A DNA stretch of 64,000 bases from the NCBI GenBank assembly GCA_963697995.1, contig OY969110.1, forward strand, positions 806,001 through 870,000. Direction: 5' to 3'. This DNA comes from MFD00082-c5 sp963697995 (GTDB lineage Bacteria > Chlamydiota > Chlamydiia > Chlamydiales > JAJFMB01). Each line of letters starts with the position of its first letter. The first letter of the stretch is position 1. The notes under the pieces were generated by a model that was not told where the DNA came from, searched no databases, and saw nothing but the letters and a program-made list of their open reading frames with translations. The position numbers and the translations under genes are program-made. Positions 7,954-17,339 of this stretch are shown here, in pieces.

Positions 7954-9699
7954 TTAACAGGGAAGCTCTATCGTAAATATGGTGCCTTTTCCAAGCTCTG
8001 ATTCCACGTGGATTTTGCCAAAATGTTTTTCGATGATGATTGCGACAATCGATAATCCAAGGCCTGAACCTTGCACTTTTTTTGATAACGAGTTATCAAG
8101 CCGCTTAAAACGCTCAAAAATATGGGGGATTTGCTCTGATGAGATCCCAATCCCTTTGTCTTGAATCCGGATAAGGATGATATTATCCTTTTTTTCTAGG
8201 AAAACTTTCACTTCTGCGGGAGGCTCTGAGTATTTGCAGGCATTGCTAATTAAGTTTGTGATGGCCATCTCCATAAGATTTGTATCACAAAGGAAAGTGC
8301 CTAGGTCTTTATCCCCGATAAGTTCAATTGAGGCCACCTTATCGAGCTCTTTTACCGTCTTGATACAAGTTTCTATCAACTGATATAAATCGCACTCTGT
8401 TTTGCGGTATTCTGGAATGTGTTCGATATCTGAAAGAGTGAGTAAATCCTTGATGAGAGTGGTCATTCTCGAACAGTTTGAGACGATTTTACTTGTAATG
8501 GTCTCCACCTGAGGTTTTGGAAGATCATCGTTATCGTGAAGCATTTCGGCAAACCCCTGGATGATCGTGATGGGTGTTTTAAGCTCGTGGGAGGCGTTGG
8601 CAATAAAATCTTTTCTCATCTCCAAAAGCTTGTGATGTGTCGAGTTGTCTTGAATCACCAAAATAGCCCCGCTTCCCTTTTTTTTCGGGATCGCAATCAG
8701 GTCCAAAAATTGTTTTCCCCCGGTTTGTCTTAACTCTAGCGTATCGTTTAAAATGGTGTTTTGTTTTTGGCAATCAAAAAGCATATCGTATACTTTTTTC
8801 TGCTTGATGACTGCCAAATTTTGGTCGATAAGAGCCTCTCTTGGTTGTTTAAGTAAATTGAGGGCACTTGAGTTGACATAACCGATATTCATCGAGCGAT
8901 CGACAGCAATCACCCCCTCTGTGAGGGCCTCTAAAAGTGATTCCTTCTCATTTCTTTCATGGGTTAGGCTGTCGATCTGCTTTTGCACTTTTTCAGACAA
9001 CGAGTTTAAAGTGTTGGCAAGTTTTCCAAAATCGTCAGATGATTTGACAGAGGAGAGTTTAATTTCTGGGATAGTCTGTTGTGCCCCTTGTTGGAAGGGG
9101 CGAACAGCGTCGATGATTTGTTGAATCGGGCGAGTTAAATGATTAATTACAAACCAAGTCATCAAGCTAAAAAGCAGAAGGACAAGTCCTGAGAACCCTA
9201 AAAAGCCAATTTCAAAGTCGCGAGACATTTCGGCAACATACTCGTAGGGGAAAGCCGTTCTGATCACATAAGTTTTACCGTGGAAATCAAACGCTTTGGC
9301 TGTGTAGGCAAATTTTTGAGAGAGCAGTTCCGAGAAATCGATATGGTATCCAACCCCTTTTCGAAACGCTTCGTTCACCTCAGGGTGATCAACAACGGTC
9401 TCTGGGTTAAACTGATCTCCAAGTACTTTTTTTGTGTGGGTGTCGTAAAGGACTTTTTTTTCATTAGTGATAACGCTGACTCTGAAAAAAAGTAACGGTT
9501 TTTGCTCTTTTAACTTGAGGACAAGTTCTTGGTTATCCTTTGCATTTTGAATTCTTCCGATAATTTCAGTCGCCCTGTCTTCCATCGCTTTTACAGCGAT
9601 CCGTTTCACCGTTTGTGAGGCAAAGGGAAACAAAAGAAGGAGAAATACTAAAAAAAGAGTTAAATAGGTAAGGAAAATTTTTTGTCTAAAATTGAACAT
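7954..9699 (-). CDS. Membrane sensor histidine kinase, PhoR/WalK-like
   Basis: Two membrane segments (about residues 8-30 and 165-188) enclose a periplasmic sensor of about 135 residues. Then come a HAMP linker, a PAS domain (around AVDRSMNIGYVNSSA), a HisKA domain with the phosphoacceptor in ASHELKTPI (His371) and an HATPase domain with the N box ITNLISNACKYS and G boxes DKGIGIS and GSGLGLS. All catalytic motifs are intact, so it should autophosphorylate. No response regulator lies next to it; its immediate neighbour is the moxR operon, with which it is probably co-transcribed. The stimulus is unknown. Confidence 0.9.
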   Translation of the reverse strand: MFNFRQKIFLTYLTLFLVFLLLLFPFASQTVKRIAVKAMEDRATEIIGRIQNAKDNQELVLKLKEQKPLLFFRVSVITNEKKVLYDTHTKKVLGDQFNPETVVDHPEVNEAFRKGVGYHIDFSELLSQKFAYTAKAFDFHGKTYVIRTAFPYEYVAEMSRDFEIGFLGFSGLVLLLFSLMTWFVINHLTRPIQQIIDAVRPFQQGAQQTIPEIKLSSVKSSDDFGKLANTLNSLSEKVQKQIDSLTHERNEKESLLEALTEGVIAVDRSMNIGYVNSSALNLLKQPREALIDQNLAVIKQKKVYDMLFDCQKQNTILNDTLELRQTGGKQFLDLIAIPKKKGSGAILVIQDNSTHHKLLEMRKDFIANASHELKTPITIIQGFAEMLHDNDDLPKPQVETITSKIVSNCSRMTTLIKDLLTLSDIEHIPEYRKTECDLYQLIETCIKTVKELDKVASIELIGDKDLGTFLCDTNLMEMAITNLISNACKYSEPPAEVKVFLEKKDNIILIRIQDKGIGISSEQIPHIFERFKRLDNSLSKKVQGSGLGLSIVAIIIEKHFGKIHVESELGKGTIFTIELPC

Positions 9700-9856
9700 A
9701 ACCTCATTTTAAAAGAAATGAGTCATTTATTAAAAGATTTTAACCGACTATTTTTGTAAAATTTAAGCATTTATCGCACTCATCGACAATTGTGGGGTCG
9801 TTTTGAATTGTTCTTGAAATGGATAAAGATCCCTATGACGAATTTGTAGGTTGTAA

Positions 9857-9979
9857 GAACCTATCCCACTAATCAATTCATGCCTTTTTCACCCTTTTTG
9901 GCCATTTTTTCGACTAACTTTTTAAGTTGCTCTCAAAAATGGTAGAAAAATCCATTGAATGCATTAGTGGGATAGTTTC
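9857..9979. repeat. Family B short inverted-repeat element (copy B3)
   Basis: A 123-base element with imperfect inverted ends (GAACCTATCCCACTAAT and ATTAGTGGGATAGTTTC). It is the inverted copy of the elements at 45852-45986 and 46435-46568 and lacks about 12 bases in the middle. It has no coding capacity. It occupies most of the gap between the histidine kinase and the next gene; the rest of 9700-10079 is AT-rich with nothing else recognised. Confidence 0.85.
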
Positions 9980-10079
9980 AACTTATTTATTTAATTACAT
10001 AAAATTAACTGAAATTTAAAATTAAATTAATAATTCAGTCGTAGAATGGAAGTTTGATTGGGTAACGAGGGGGTTCATT

Positions 10080-10355
10080 ATGCTTGGACAATTGATAAAA
10101 AAAGCGATGGATCGGGTTGAAGACACCATTTTCAACTTGAAAAAGAAAAAAAAGAAGACAGTTCCTTTTGGGGTAAGAGTTGAGGCTTTGACAGCTATCC
10201 CCCAAAGTTTAGAGTTGTTAGCTGCAGCTGAGAAGCTTGAAAAAAATGAGAGCTTTAGACAATCGGGGACGAGCTTAAAGTCCACCAAAACTGTTAAAGC
10301 TGCTTTAACTCTCTATCTTACCTACCTCTCTTTGGCAGCCGGGGTGTTACCTTAA
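10080..10355 (+). CDS. Small basic protein of unknown function
   Basis: A 91-residue protein with GAGGGG 8 bases before the ATG. A possible -10 box TAGAAT lies at 10042-10047. It has a lysine run (KKKKKK) near residue 22 and a hydrophobic C-terminus (ALTLYLTYLSLAAGVLP). I recognise no domain. A frame on the opposite strand overlaps it but lacks a ribosome-binding site. It lies just upstream of aroA in the same direction and may share its transcript. Confidence 0.55.
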   Translation: MLGQLIKKAMDRVEDTIFNLKKKKKKTVPFGVRVEALTAIPQSLELLAAAEKLEKNESFRQSGTSLKSTKTVKAALTLYLTYLSLAAGVLP

Positions 10356-10401
10356 GGTGTTGCTGAAATCTCTTCTTTGAGATAAACTTGGGGATTAACT
10401 T

Positions 10402-11667
10402 ATGCTCCAAGTTTTTCCCTCCACCTTACAAGGCGAGATCGTTCCTCCCCCCTCTAAGTCTCAAACTCTTCGTGCTTTGTTATTTGCGGCGCTCTCTTCC
10501 GGGGAGAGTCTCATTGAAAATGTGCTTGAATCGCCAGATGTTTTAGCGATGAAAAGGGGGCTTACTCTTTTTGGAGCTCATTTTGAGGGGAGAGACCGGT
10601 TAATTGTCAAAGGGGTGGGTGGGACTCTTAAAACACCTGATCAAGTGATCGATGTTGGAAACTCAGGGATAACTCTTCGGTTTTTAATGGGGCTGGCGGC
10701 TCTTCAATCGGAAGGAGCGGTTTTTACAGGGGATTCTTCCATTAGATCTCAAAGGAGTGTTCAACCTCTTTTAGAGGGGTTAAACCAGCTTGGGGCGACC
10801 GCCTTTTCGACAAGGGGCAATGGACTCGCACCCGTCGTCGTTAAAGGCCCTCTTTTTAAGGGGGAAGCGCTTATCGACGGAAAAGATTCCCAACCAGTCT
10901 CCTCCCTTTTGATTGCCCAGTCGCTCAGTCCAAAACCCTCGGTTCTTAACGTGATCAACCCTGGGGAGAAGCCCTGGGTCGATTTAACGATTCATTGGCT
11001 TGAAAAATTGGGGGTTTTAGTAGAGAGGGAGGGTTATGAGCGGTACTTTTTAAAGGGAGGGGCTCAATTTAAAGGGTTTCATTATAAGGTTCCCGCGGAT
11101 TTAAGCAGTTTTGCATTTCCTCTTGCAGCAGCAATTATTACCGGTTCTTCATTGACTATTAAGGGGTTAGATTTAACAGATCCTCAAGGAGACAAAAAAA
11201 TCTTAAAACTACTCAAACAAATGGGAGCTCAAATTGAGGAGAGCGATTCAGAGGTTAAGGTCTTGGAGGGTGGTGTTTTAAAAGGGGTTGAGGTCGATAT
11301 TAACGATTGTATCGATGCCTTGCCGATTTTGTCGGTGGTGGCGACGTTTGCCGAAGGGAGAACAAGGTTTTATGGCGCCTCCGTTGCAAGGGGAAAAGAG
11401 TGCAATAGAGTGGCTGTGATTTGTGAAGAGCTAAGCAAAATGGGAGCCTCAATTGTTGAAGAGGAGGATGGGGTAGCAATTAGTGGGGGAAAGCTTTTAG
11501 GCGCATCTGTTTCTTCTCATGCGGATCACAGGATGGCGATGTCTCTTGCCGTTGCAGGTTTAGGAGCCAAGGGGGTCACTTTGATCGACGAAATAAACTG
11601 TATCGACAAGACGTATCCTGGGTTTGTGGAAGCGTTTCAAAAATTAGGGGCTTTGTGGAAAGTATAA
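10402..11667 (+). CDS. aroA: 3-phosphoshikimate 1-carboxyvinyltransferase (EPSP synthase)
   Basis: Catalyses the sixth shikimate-pathway step, joining PEP to shikimate 3-phosphate. Visible family motifs are PPSKSQTLRALLFAAL at the N-terminus (normally PxSKSxTNRxL), VGNSGITLRFL, KDSQPVSSLL and, near the C-terminus, SHADHRMAMSLAVAGL. Length 421 aa is normal. It overlaps aroK by 13 bases, and aroK overlaps aroC, so the three are one tightly coupled operon. Chlamydia use the same gene order for chorismate synthesis. Confidence 0.96.
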   Translation: MLQVFPSTLQGEIVPPPSKSQTLRALLFAALSSGESLIENVLESPDVLAMKRGLTLFGAHFEGRDRLIVKGVGGTLKTPDQVIDVGNSGITLRFLMGLAALQSEGAVFTGDSSIRSQRSVQPLLEGLNQLGATAFSTRGNGLAPVVVKGPLFKGEALIDGKDSQPVSSLLIAQSLSPKPSVLNVINPGEKPWVDLTIHWLEKLGVLVEREGYERYFLKGGAQFKGFHYKVPADLSSFAFPLAAAIITGSSLTIKGLDLTDPQGDKKILKLLKQMGAQIEESDSEVKVLEGGVLKGVEVDINDCIDALPILSVVATFAEGRTRFYGASVARGKECNRVAVICEELSKMGASIVEEEDGVAISGGKLLGASVSSHADHRMAMSLAVAGLGAKGVTLIDEINCIDKTYPGFVEAFQKLGALWKV

Positions 11668-12131
11668 TTTTGTGCGGCATGCCTTCTTCTGGAAAATCGA
11701 GTATTGGAAAAAAAGTGGCAGATCTTTTGTCTCTTCCCTTTATTGATACGGACACTCTTTTTGAAAAGCCTGTGAGAGTTTTATTTCAGGAGGTGGGAGA
11801 GAGGGCCTTTCGGGAAAAAGAGAGGGATATTTTGCTTAAGTTAAAAGGGGGCGTCATTGCTCTTGGGGGTGGTTCTTTTTATTTTTTAGAGGTGATTGAG
11901 CATTTAAACTCTTTGGGGAAAATTTATTACCTCGAAGGCTCTTTAGAGAGTTTATTTTCCAGGATAGATAAGGAAGCTGCCTATTTGAACAAAGAGGATT
12001 TGAGAGGCTCTTTTGAGAGGTTATATTTTGCAAGAGTGCCTGTTTTTGAAAAGGTTGCGCAAAAAAAAATAGCGACAGAAAACAGGGATATTGAAGAGAT
12101 AGCAAGGGAGATCGCTTATGGGAAGCAATAG
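11655..12131 (+). CDS. aroK: Shikimate kinase
   Basis: Phosphorylates shikimate with ATP. Walker A is GMPSSGKSSIG; DTDTLFE carries the metal- and shikimate-binding Asp; ALGGGSF is the conserved glycine motif that binds shikimate; RVPVFE-x-A near the end is the usual lid-distal motif. The start is a GTG at 11655 inside the end of aroA with AGGGG upstream. At 158 aa it is a short member of the family. Operon position between aroA and aroC confirms the assignment. Confidence 0.92.
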   Translation: MESIILCGMPSSGKSSIGKKVADLLSLPFIDTDTLFEKPVRVLFQEVGERAFREKERDILLKLKGGVIALGGGSFYFLEVIEHLNSLGKIYYLEGSLESLFSRIDKEAAYLNKEDLRGSFERLYFARVPVFEKVAQKKIATENRDIEEIAREIAYGKQ

Positions 12132-13203
12132 TTTTGGCAATTTGTTTAAGATCACCACCTTTGGGGAGTCGCACGGGGCAGGGGTTGGCGTTGTGATCGA
12201 TGGGTGCCCTCCCGGTTTTTCCCTAGCGGAAGAGTGTTTTCTTACAGATATGGCCGCTCGAAGACCAGGTAAAGATTTTGTTTCAGGAAGAGAAGAGGAA
12301 GACAAAGTAGAGATTTTATCTGGCACCTATGAAGGGGTAACAACGGGGCATCCGATCGCTTTGTTTATTAAAAATAGGGAATTCAAATCAAATCACTACA
12401 CACAAGAGATGTTAAGGCCTGGGCATGCACATTTTACCTATTTGAGTAAATATGGCATTTTTGATCCAAGGGGTGGGGGAAGAGCTTCAGCAAGGGAGAC
12501 AGCGGCGCGCGTGGCAGCGGGCGTTGTTGCAAAAAAAGTTCTTGAGAGGGAGGGGATTCAGATATTCACCTGGCTTCATAGCGTAGGGGAGATTGAAGAG
12601 AGGGAGATCTCATCGTTTGATGCCAGAGATTTGCCCCTTTTTTTTAGAGATAGTGATCGGTTAACTGAAGTGGTATCACTTTTAAAAAAGCTTAAAGAGG
12701 AGGGGGATTCGATAGGGGGGATAGTGGGATTTCAGATCGAGGGGGCGCCCATCGGCCTTGGGGATCCGATTTATGAAAAGCTCGAGGCAAGACTTGCCTT
12801 TGCGATGATGAGCTTACCGGCTTCTAAAGGGTTTGAGATTGGGGAGGGGTTCTCTTCGACAAGATTTAGGGGATCTTCTCACAACGATTCATTTACCTTT
12901 AATGAGGGGGCAGTTAAGACCAAGACAAACCATGCAGGAGGCCTTTTAGGGGGGATTTCTACGGGATCCCCTATTTTTGGAAAAGTGGCTTTTAAGCCCA
13001 CATCGAGTATTTTTTTGCCTCAAGACTCTGTGACGATCGATGGAAAGGTGGGCACATTTAACACTCACAAAGAGGGAAGACACGACCCTTGTGTGGCGAT
13101 TCGGGCAACTCCCGTAGTTTCAGCGATGTGCGCTTTAGTTATGGTTGATGCTCTGCTTATGAACCAGAAGACCAAAAATCTTGCTGCGCTTCCGCTTGTT
13201 TAA
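12118..13203 (+). CDS. aroC: Chorismate synthase
   Basis: Last step of the shikimate pathway: conversion of EPSP to chorismate, needing reduced FMN. The three family signatures are present: GESHGAGVG, RPGHAHFTY followed by GRASARETAARVAAG, and RHDPCVAIRATPV near the C-terminus. AGGGAG lies 8 bases before the ATG at 12118. In Chlamydia the next gene is aroB; here the next gene is the convergent aroDE, whose 3' end overlaps aroC by 47 bases, and no dehydroquinate synthase is found in the window. Confidence 0.96.
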   Translation: MGSNSFGNLFKITTFGESHGAGVGVVIDGCPPGFSLAEECFLTDMAARRPGKDFVSGREEEDKVEILSGTYEGVTTGHPIALFIKNREFKSNHYTQEMLRPGHAHFTYLSKYGIFDPRGGGRASARETAARVAAGVVAKKVLEREGIQIFTWLHSVGEIEEREISSFDARDLPLFFRDSDRLTEVVSLLKKLKEEGDSIGGIVGFQIEGAPIGLGDPIYEKLEARLAFAMMSLPASKGFEIGEGFSSTRFRGSSHNDSFTFNEGAVKTKTNHAGGLLGGISTGSPIFGKVAFKPTSSIFLPQDSVTIDGKVGTFNTHKEGRHDPCVAIRATPVVSAMCALVMVDALLMNQKTKNLAALPLV

Positions 13204-14413
13204 AAAACATCTCTTCGCCAAAAATGGGGACCCCATTTTTAGCTTTTGCCTCGAGAAGAAACGGGGTCCATTTAGGGGTTGTCCGCATATCAAAGACGTA
13301 TTTATCTTTTCTAATCATTTCGGGGAAATCAACTGGCGTGGCATTCACTAAAATATCGTAGTCGCTAAACGATGTGCTTATTTGAAACTCTTTGGCAAAC
13401 TCTAAAGAGCGTTTTGAGCAGTTTTTTTCGATAAAAAGGATCGCTCCTCGCCTCTTCGCTTCATAGGCAAACGCTCTTGCTGCGCCCCCTGCGCCAATAA
13501 GTAGAATCCTACGACCTTTAACTGTTGTATGCGTTTCAATAGCATCTAAAGCGGCTTTTCCATCGGTATTGATCCCAATTGCTTCCCCATTGAAAAAGCT
13601 AACCGTGTTGACAGCGAGGGAGGGTGCGTTTATGCGGTCAAGAAGAGGAATAATGGCTTCCTTTAAAGGCATTGTTACGCTAAGTCCCTTAAATTTCACT
13701 TTTTTTAAGAAAGAAAACGCTTCGGGAAGCTCCTCTTTCGTGATGGGAATTTTGATATAAAACGCATTTTTTTTTCTCTCTTTAAAGACTCTATTGTGGT
13801 AGATGTGTCCAATGCTTTGAGAAACTGGGTCTCCAATAAGAGCAAAAAGCTCTGTTTTCTCGTTCACGTGAGCCATCTCTTCAAAAGGGATTTGTCCTGG
13901 AGCTGTGACCCCCTCGATAGGGGCGTACGTCCAAAGGGAGGAAAACTTGCAGTTCAAAAGGCGGCTAAAAGAGCCCCTCTCTCCAAGGCTGACCCCAATT
14001 CTTTTGTCACCCTCTTGGCACCAATTGAGAAGGGCCACTACGTCCGAAAAACTTTGGGGTGTGACTGCCACCTTTTCGATGAGGCCTGAAAGAGGTTTTG
14101 GAAAATGGGTCTTTTCAAAATCGTGAGTCGAAGCGATTATTTTTTCACTTGGGAAATAGGGAGAAATTGCCCCTAAAACCTCTCTTTCGACGTCGATGTA
14201 ATCAGGATTTAAGCTTGCAAGCTCTTTGTAAACAGAGGGATCCCCCTTCCACGTCAAAATGACTTTGTGCCCCTTCATCAAGGATTTGATCTCCTCTAGT
14301 GACCATTCATTAAAGAGGTCTAGCCGAAATTCTAGAAGAGATCCCTTACTAACCGATTCGATTTGTCTTTTCGCATCCCTTAAAGAGGGACCTACCACGA
14401 CTTTACAAATCAT
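13157..14413 (-). CDS. aroDE: Bifunctional 3-dehydroquinate dehydratase / shikimate dehydrogenase
   Basis: A fusion of a type I dehydroquinase (residues about 1-200; LEFRLDLF, ASTHDF, and the Schiff-base lysine region EKVAVTP) and an NADP-dependent shikimate dehydrogenase (residues about 210-418; IGDPVSQSIG for shikimate binding, SVTMPLKE with the catalytic lysine, INTDGKA, LIGAGGAARA as the nucleotide-binding loop). The same fusion is known from Chlamydia. It runs opposite to aroAKC and its 3' end overlaps aroC. Its ATG overlaps the stop of the peptidase gene upstream (ATGA), so here it is co-expressed with pepP and not with the other aro genes. Confidence 0.95.
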   Translation of the reverse strand: MICKVVVGPSLRDAKRQIESVSKGSLLEFRLDLFNEWSLEEIKSLMKGHKVILTWKGDPSVYKELASLNPDYIDVEREVLGAISPYFPSEKIIASTHDFEKTHFPKPLSGLIEKVAVTPQSFSDVVALLNWCQEGDKRIGVSLGERGSFSRLLNCKFSSLWTYAPIEGVTAPGQIPFEEMAHVNEKTELFALIGDPVSQSIGHIYHNRVFKERKKNAFYIKIPITKEELPEAFSFLKKVKFKGLSVTMPLKEAIIPLLDRINAPSLAVNTVSFFNGEAIGINTDGKAALDAIETHTTVKGRRILLIGAGGAARAFAYEAKRRGAILFIEKNCSKRSLEFAKEFQISTSFSDYDILVNATPVDFPEMIRKDKYVFDMRTTPKWTPFLLEAKAKNGVPIFGEEMFFKQAEAQQDFWSSGS

Positions 14414-15513
14414 TTGATTAATAGATCTTTACCGCGGTTGGTGAGATTTTTGTGTCCTGTTTTTGTGATGAGAATGGTGTCCTCAATCCTAACTCCGCCA
14501 ACTTTTGGAAGGTAAATGCCAGGCTCAATTGTGATCACCATTCCCTCTTCAAGAGGCAAATCTCTGTCTAAACTTTTGATCCCCAAAGAGGGGCTCTCGT
14601 GCACACAAAGGCCAAGACCGTGTCCCAAGCCGTGGTTAAACTTTTCTCCATACCCCTTTTTTTGGATAAGGTGACGCGCTCTATCGTCTAACTCTTTAAT
14701 TAGGGTGCCAGGCTTTGCAATTTTTAAAGCGTCTTCTTGAGCCTGTTTCACTATGTTGTAGATCTCTTCTAAAACTTTGTTTTTTGGGGTCCCAAAAAAT
14801 AGAGTGCGGGTCATATCGGAGTTGTAGTTATTGAGATTCACTCCAATATCGATCAAAACGGGATCCCCTTTTTTTAAAATCCCGGCGCTGCCTCTATAGT
14901 GAGGTTTAGAAGTTGCCTCTCCAAAAGCGATGATCGGTTCAAAGGCAAAATGGCCTCCATGAGATCTCCAAAAGGTTAAAAGAGCATCGGTTAACTCTTT
15001 TTCAGAGACCCCTTCTTTTAGCTCGGTCAAAAGAAAATCAAATCCTTTAGAACCAAGGTCTGCAGCTTTTTCTAACAATTGAATCTCATCGGCATCTTTG
15101 ATTCTTCGACACTCTTCCACAAGAGAAGGAAGGGTGGGTAATTGGACAGGGTGTTTTCTTTCCTTGTTCGCCCTTTTAATGATTTGGACAAGAGAGACAA
15201 ACGTATCATACGAGGTGTGCATCCGATCAAAACCGACTCTTTTCCAGGAGGCTGCCGTTTTTTTTAAAAGAAGTGATTCGAGGGAGTTTGTGGTTGAAAG
15301 TAGCGCTGGGAAAGGGCTTTTCGATTCGGCTTCTTCGATGTAGCGCCCGTCGACTAAAAGGGTTGCTCCCTTTTTATCCACAAGAAGAGTCCCTTTTGAA
15401 AGAGTGAGACCTGTCAAATAAAAAAGGTCTGTTGGGTTTTCGACGATAAAGGCATCACAATCGTGGTGATCTAGTAAGTTTTGTAGTTTGGTCAAACGCT
15501 TTGAATAATCCAT
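14410..15513 (-). CDS. pepP: X-Pro aminopeptidase (M24 family)
   Basis: Cytosolic metallopeptidase that removes N-terminal residues before proline. The five metal ligands of the M24 pita-bread fold are visible: the two Asp in DIGVNLNNYNSDMTRT, His in GLGHGLGL, Glu in TIEPGIYLP and Glu in RIEDT. An N-terminal creatinase-like domain covers residues 1-130. Length 367 aa is normal. It starts seven bases after mutL and its stop overlaps the start of aroDE; mutL next to a peptidase of this class is also seen in Chlamydia. Confidence 0.9.
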   Translation of the reverse strand: MDYSKRLTKLQNLLDHHDCDAFIVENPTDLFYLTGLTLSKGTLLVDKKGATLLVDGRYIEEAESKSPFPALLSTTNSLESLLLKKTAASWKRVGFDRMHTSYDTFVSLVQIIKRANKERKHPVQLPTLPSLVEECRRIKDADEIQLLEKAADLGSKGFDFLLTELKEGVSEKELTDALLTFWRSHGGHFAFEPIIAFGEATSKPHYRGSAGILKKGDPVLIDIGVNLNNYNSDMTRTLFFGTPKNKVLEEIYNIVKQAQEDALKIAKPGTLIKELDDRARHLIQKKGYGEKFNHGLGHGLGLCVHESPSLGIKSLDRDLPLEEGMVITIEPGIYLPKVGGVRIEDTILITKTGHKNLTNRGKDLLIK

Positions 15514-15519
15514 AAAATG

Positions 15520-17181
15520 TTACCCCATAAGGTTTTTGAGTTTGTCTGCCGTCAGAGGGACCCTTAAGGGGAACCCAAAGGGGCAAAGAACATTATTCTC
15601 CAGTTTGAGAACGTTTTTGACAAGAGCTTCCGCTTCAAAAGGGTGAAGACGTTTTTTTGAGGTCAATCCTGCAAGCCTTTTAGTGAGCTGTTTTTTTTGT
15701 TCTTGAATCACTCCTTCCACGGGCTCGTGAATGGCGTTATTTAGGAATGTTTTAGCCTCTTCCTGGCTTAAAATGCTTGGGATAGCCTCGACTAAAAGAG
15801 TGTCACTCTCTTGCTTTATTAAAAACCCTAAAAATTCAAACCCATCTAAGTTGAGTCCCTTACACGGGATCGAAAACGGAATGAGAAGGTGTTGGCTTTG
15901 AAGTGTGCCTGTGGTCATTTGATCGAAAAAAAGTCTGTTTTTTAAGCGTACCTGATCGAAAAGATAAGGCTCTTCGTCGATTAAGGCGATGATATAAGGG
16001 GCAATCGATGCTAAAATTTGAACTGTAGCTGTTGGTGTGATGGCAGCTACAGGTTTTAAACTGGTAGCCTGTTTTGGCATGATCGAAAGGGGTTTGTAGG
16101 GCGTTTTTGGTAAGTCGACTTTGATTTCAGGAAAAGGGGTTTTTTCTTTTGGAGTAAACTGAACGACAGGGGCCTCGCCAAAGATTTGTAAATTCTTTTC
16201 GATAGCGTTAACAATAAACTCTCTTAAGTGAGGCTCCTGCTGGAATCGCACCTCTTTTTTTTGAGGATGGACGTTAATATCGACCTTCTCTTTGGCTGTT
16301 TCTAGAAAAAGAACAAAGAGAGGGTAGCGGTTTTGGGCCATTGAGTAACCAAAAGCCTCTTTGACCGCAAAAGAGATAAGGGGGGAGTTGACAGCACGTC
16401 CATTGATAAAAACGTATTGCCCTGTTTTGTTTGGCCGATTGATAAAGGGGGGTAAAAGATACCCTTGAAGGTGATAATCCCCTTGTTTTTCATCGATTTT
16501 GTAGACAGATTTCGAAAACTCCTCTGGAAGAAGGGTCTCCATTCGCCCTTTCAAGGCGTCTAAAAAGGGGCCTCCCTCCTTTTTTGTGTGAAAGAGGGTT
16601 TTTCCATTGTGGGTCAAGTGGAACGACACATTCGGGTGACCAAGAGACAAAAGAGTGAGCATTTTTTCCACTTCAGAAGCATCGTAGGAGGGAGATTTTT
16701 GAAATTTTCTTCTCACGGGAACGTTAAAAAATAAGTTCTCCACTTCGATTTGGGTCCCTTCCTCAAGAGCTGCTTCTGTATTTAAAGTAACAACTCCCCC
16801 ATCAACGACTATAAGGGTGCCTATTTTTTCCCCTTTAAGACATGTTTTAAGGGTCATTTTAGAGACCGAGGCAATAGAGGGGATCGCTTCTCCCCTAAAA
16901 CCCCTTGTGAAGAGGTTTTGAAGGTCATCGATGTTTTTAAGCTTTGAGGTTGCATGTCTTTCTAAGCAAAGAAGAGCATCCTCTTTTCCCATTCCGGAAC
17001 CGTTGTCTTTGACCCGGATCAACTCCCTTCCACCTCCTCTAATATCGATGTGGATCTCAGTTCCCAAAGCATCGAGGGCATTGTCGACAAGCTCTTTTAC
17101 TACAGAGGAGGGGTTTTCGATCACCTCGCCGGCGGCAATCTTGTTGATTGTGATGTCATCTAACTTATGTATAACGCTCAT
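15520..17181 (-). CDS. mutL: DNA mismatch repair protein MutL
   Basis: Couples mismatch recognition to strand incision. The N-terminal GHKL ATPase is complete: ELVDNALDA, VKDNGSGM, TRGFRGEAIPSIASV. The C-terminal dimerisation region ends CPFGFPLRVPLTADKL. I do not see an intact DQHAxxE endonuclease motif; the nearest segment reads FDQVRLKN, so this MutL probably lacks nuclease activity. I prefer the ATG at 17181 over the in-frame GTG at 17190; neither has a clear ribosome-binding site. First gene of the mutL-pepP-aroDE unit. Confidence 0.93.
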   Translation of the reverse strand: MSVIHKLDDITINKIAAGEVIENPSSVVKELVDNALDALGTEIHIDIRGGGRELIRVKDNGSGMGKEDALLCLERHATSKLKNIDDLQNLFTRGFRGEAIPSIASVSKMTLKTCLKGEKIGTLIVVDGGVVTLNTEAALEEGTQIEVENLFFNVPVRRKFQKSPSYDASEVEKMLTLLSLGHPNVSFHLTHNGKTLFHTKKEGGPFLDALKGRMETLLPEEFSKSVYKIDEKQGDYHLQGYLLPPFINRPNKTGQYVFINGRAVNSPLISFAVKEAFGYSMAQNRYPLFVLFLETAKEKVDINVHPQKKEVRFQQEPHLREFIVNAIEKNLQIFGEAPVVQFTPKEKTPFPEIKVDLPKTPYKPLSIMPKQATSLKPVAAITPTATVQILASIAPYIIALIDEEPYLFDQVRLKNRLFFDQMTTGTLQSQHLLIPFSIPCKGLNLDGFEFLGFLIKQESDTLLVEAIPSILSQEEAKTFLNNAIHEPVEGVIQEQKKQLTKRLAGLTSKKRLHPFEAEALVKNVLKLENNVLCPFGFPLRVPLTADKLKNLMG

Positions 17182-17339
17182 GTTATTCACTATACACGAG
17201 AAAGGCTCTAACGGGAAACAACTTTATACAACTACAAGTCAAAACTCCTTTTTTGCAGATTTTAAACTGTTGTTGCCATATACCCTTCAATTAATTCTAG
17301 CAGGAACTTCTAGAAAAAATCATTGTTTACGTATGCTAA

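Noticed and set aside
10022..10288. Minus-strand frame opposite the small basic protein
   Set aside because: No ribosome-binding site; the plus-strand frame has GAGGGG at good spacing.
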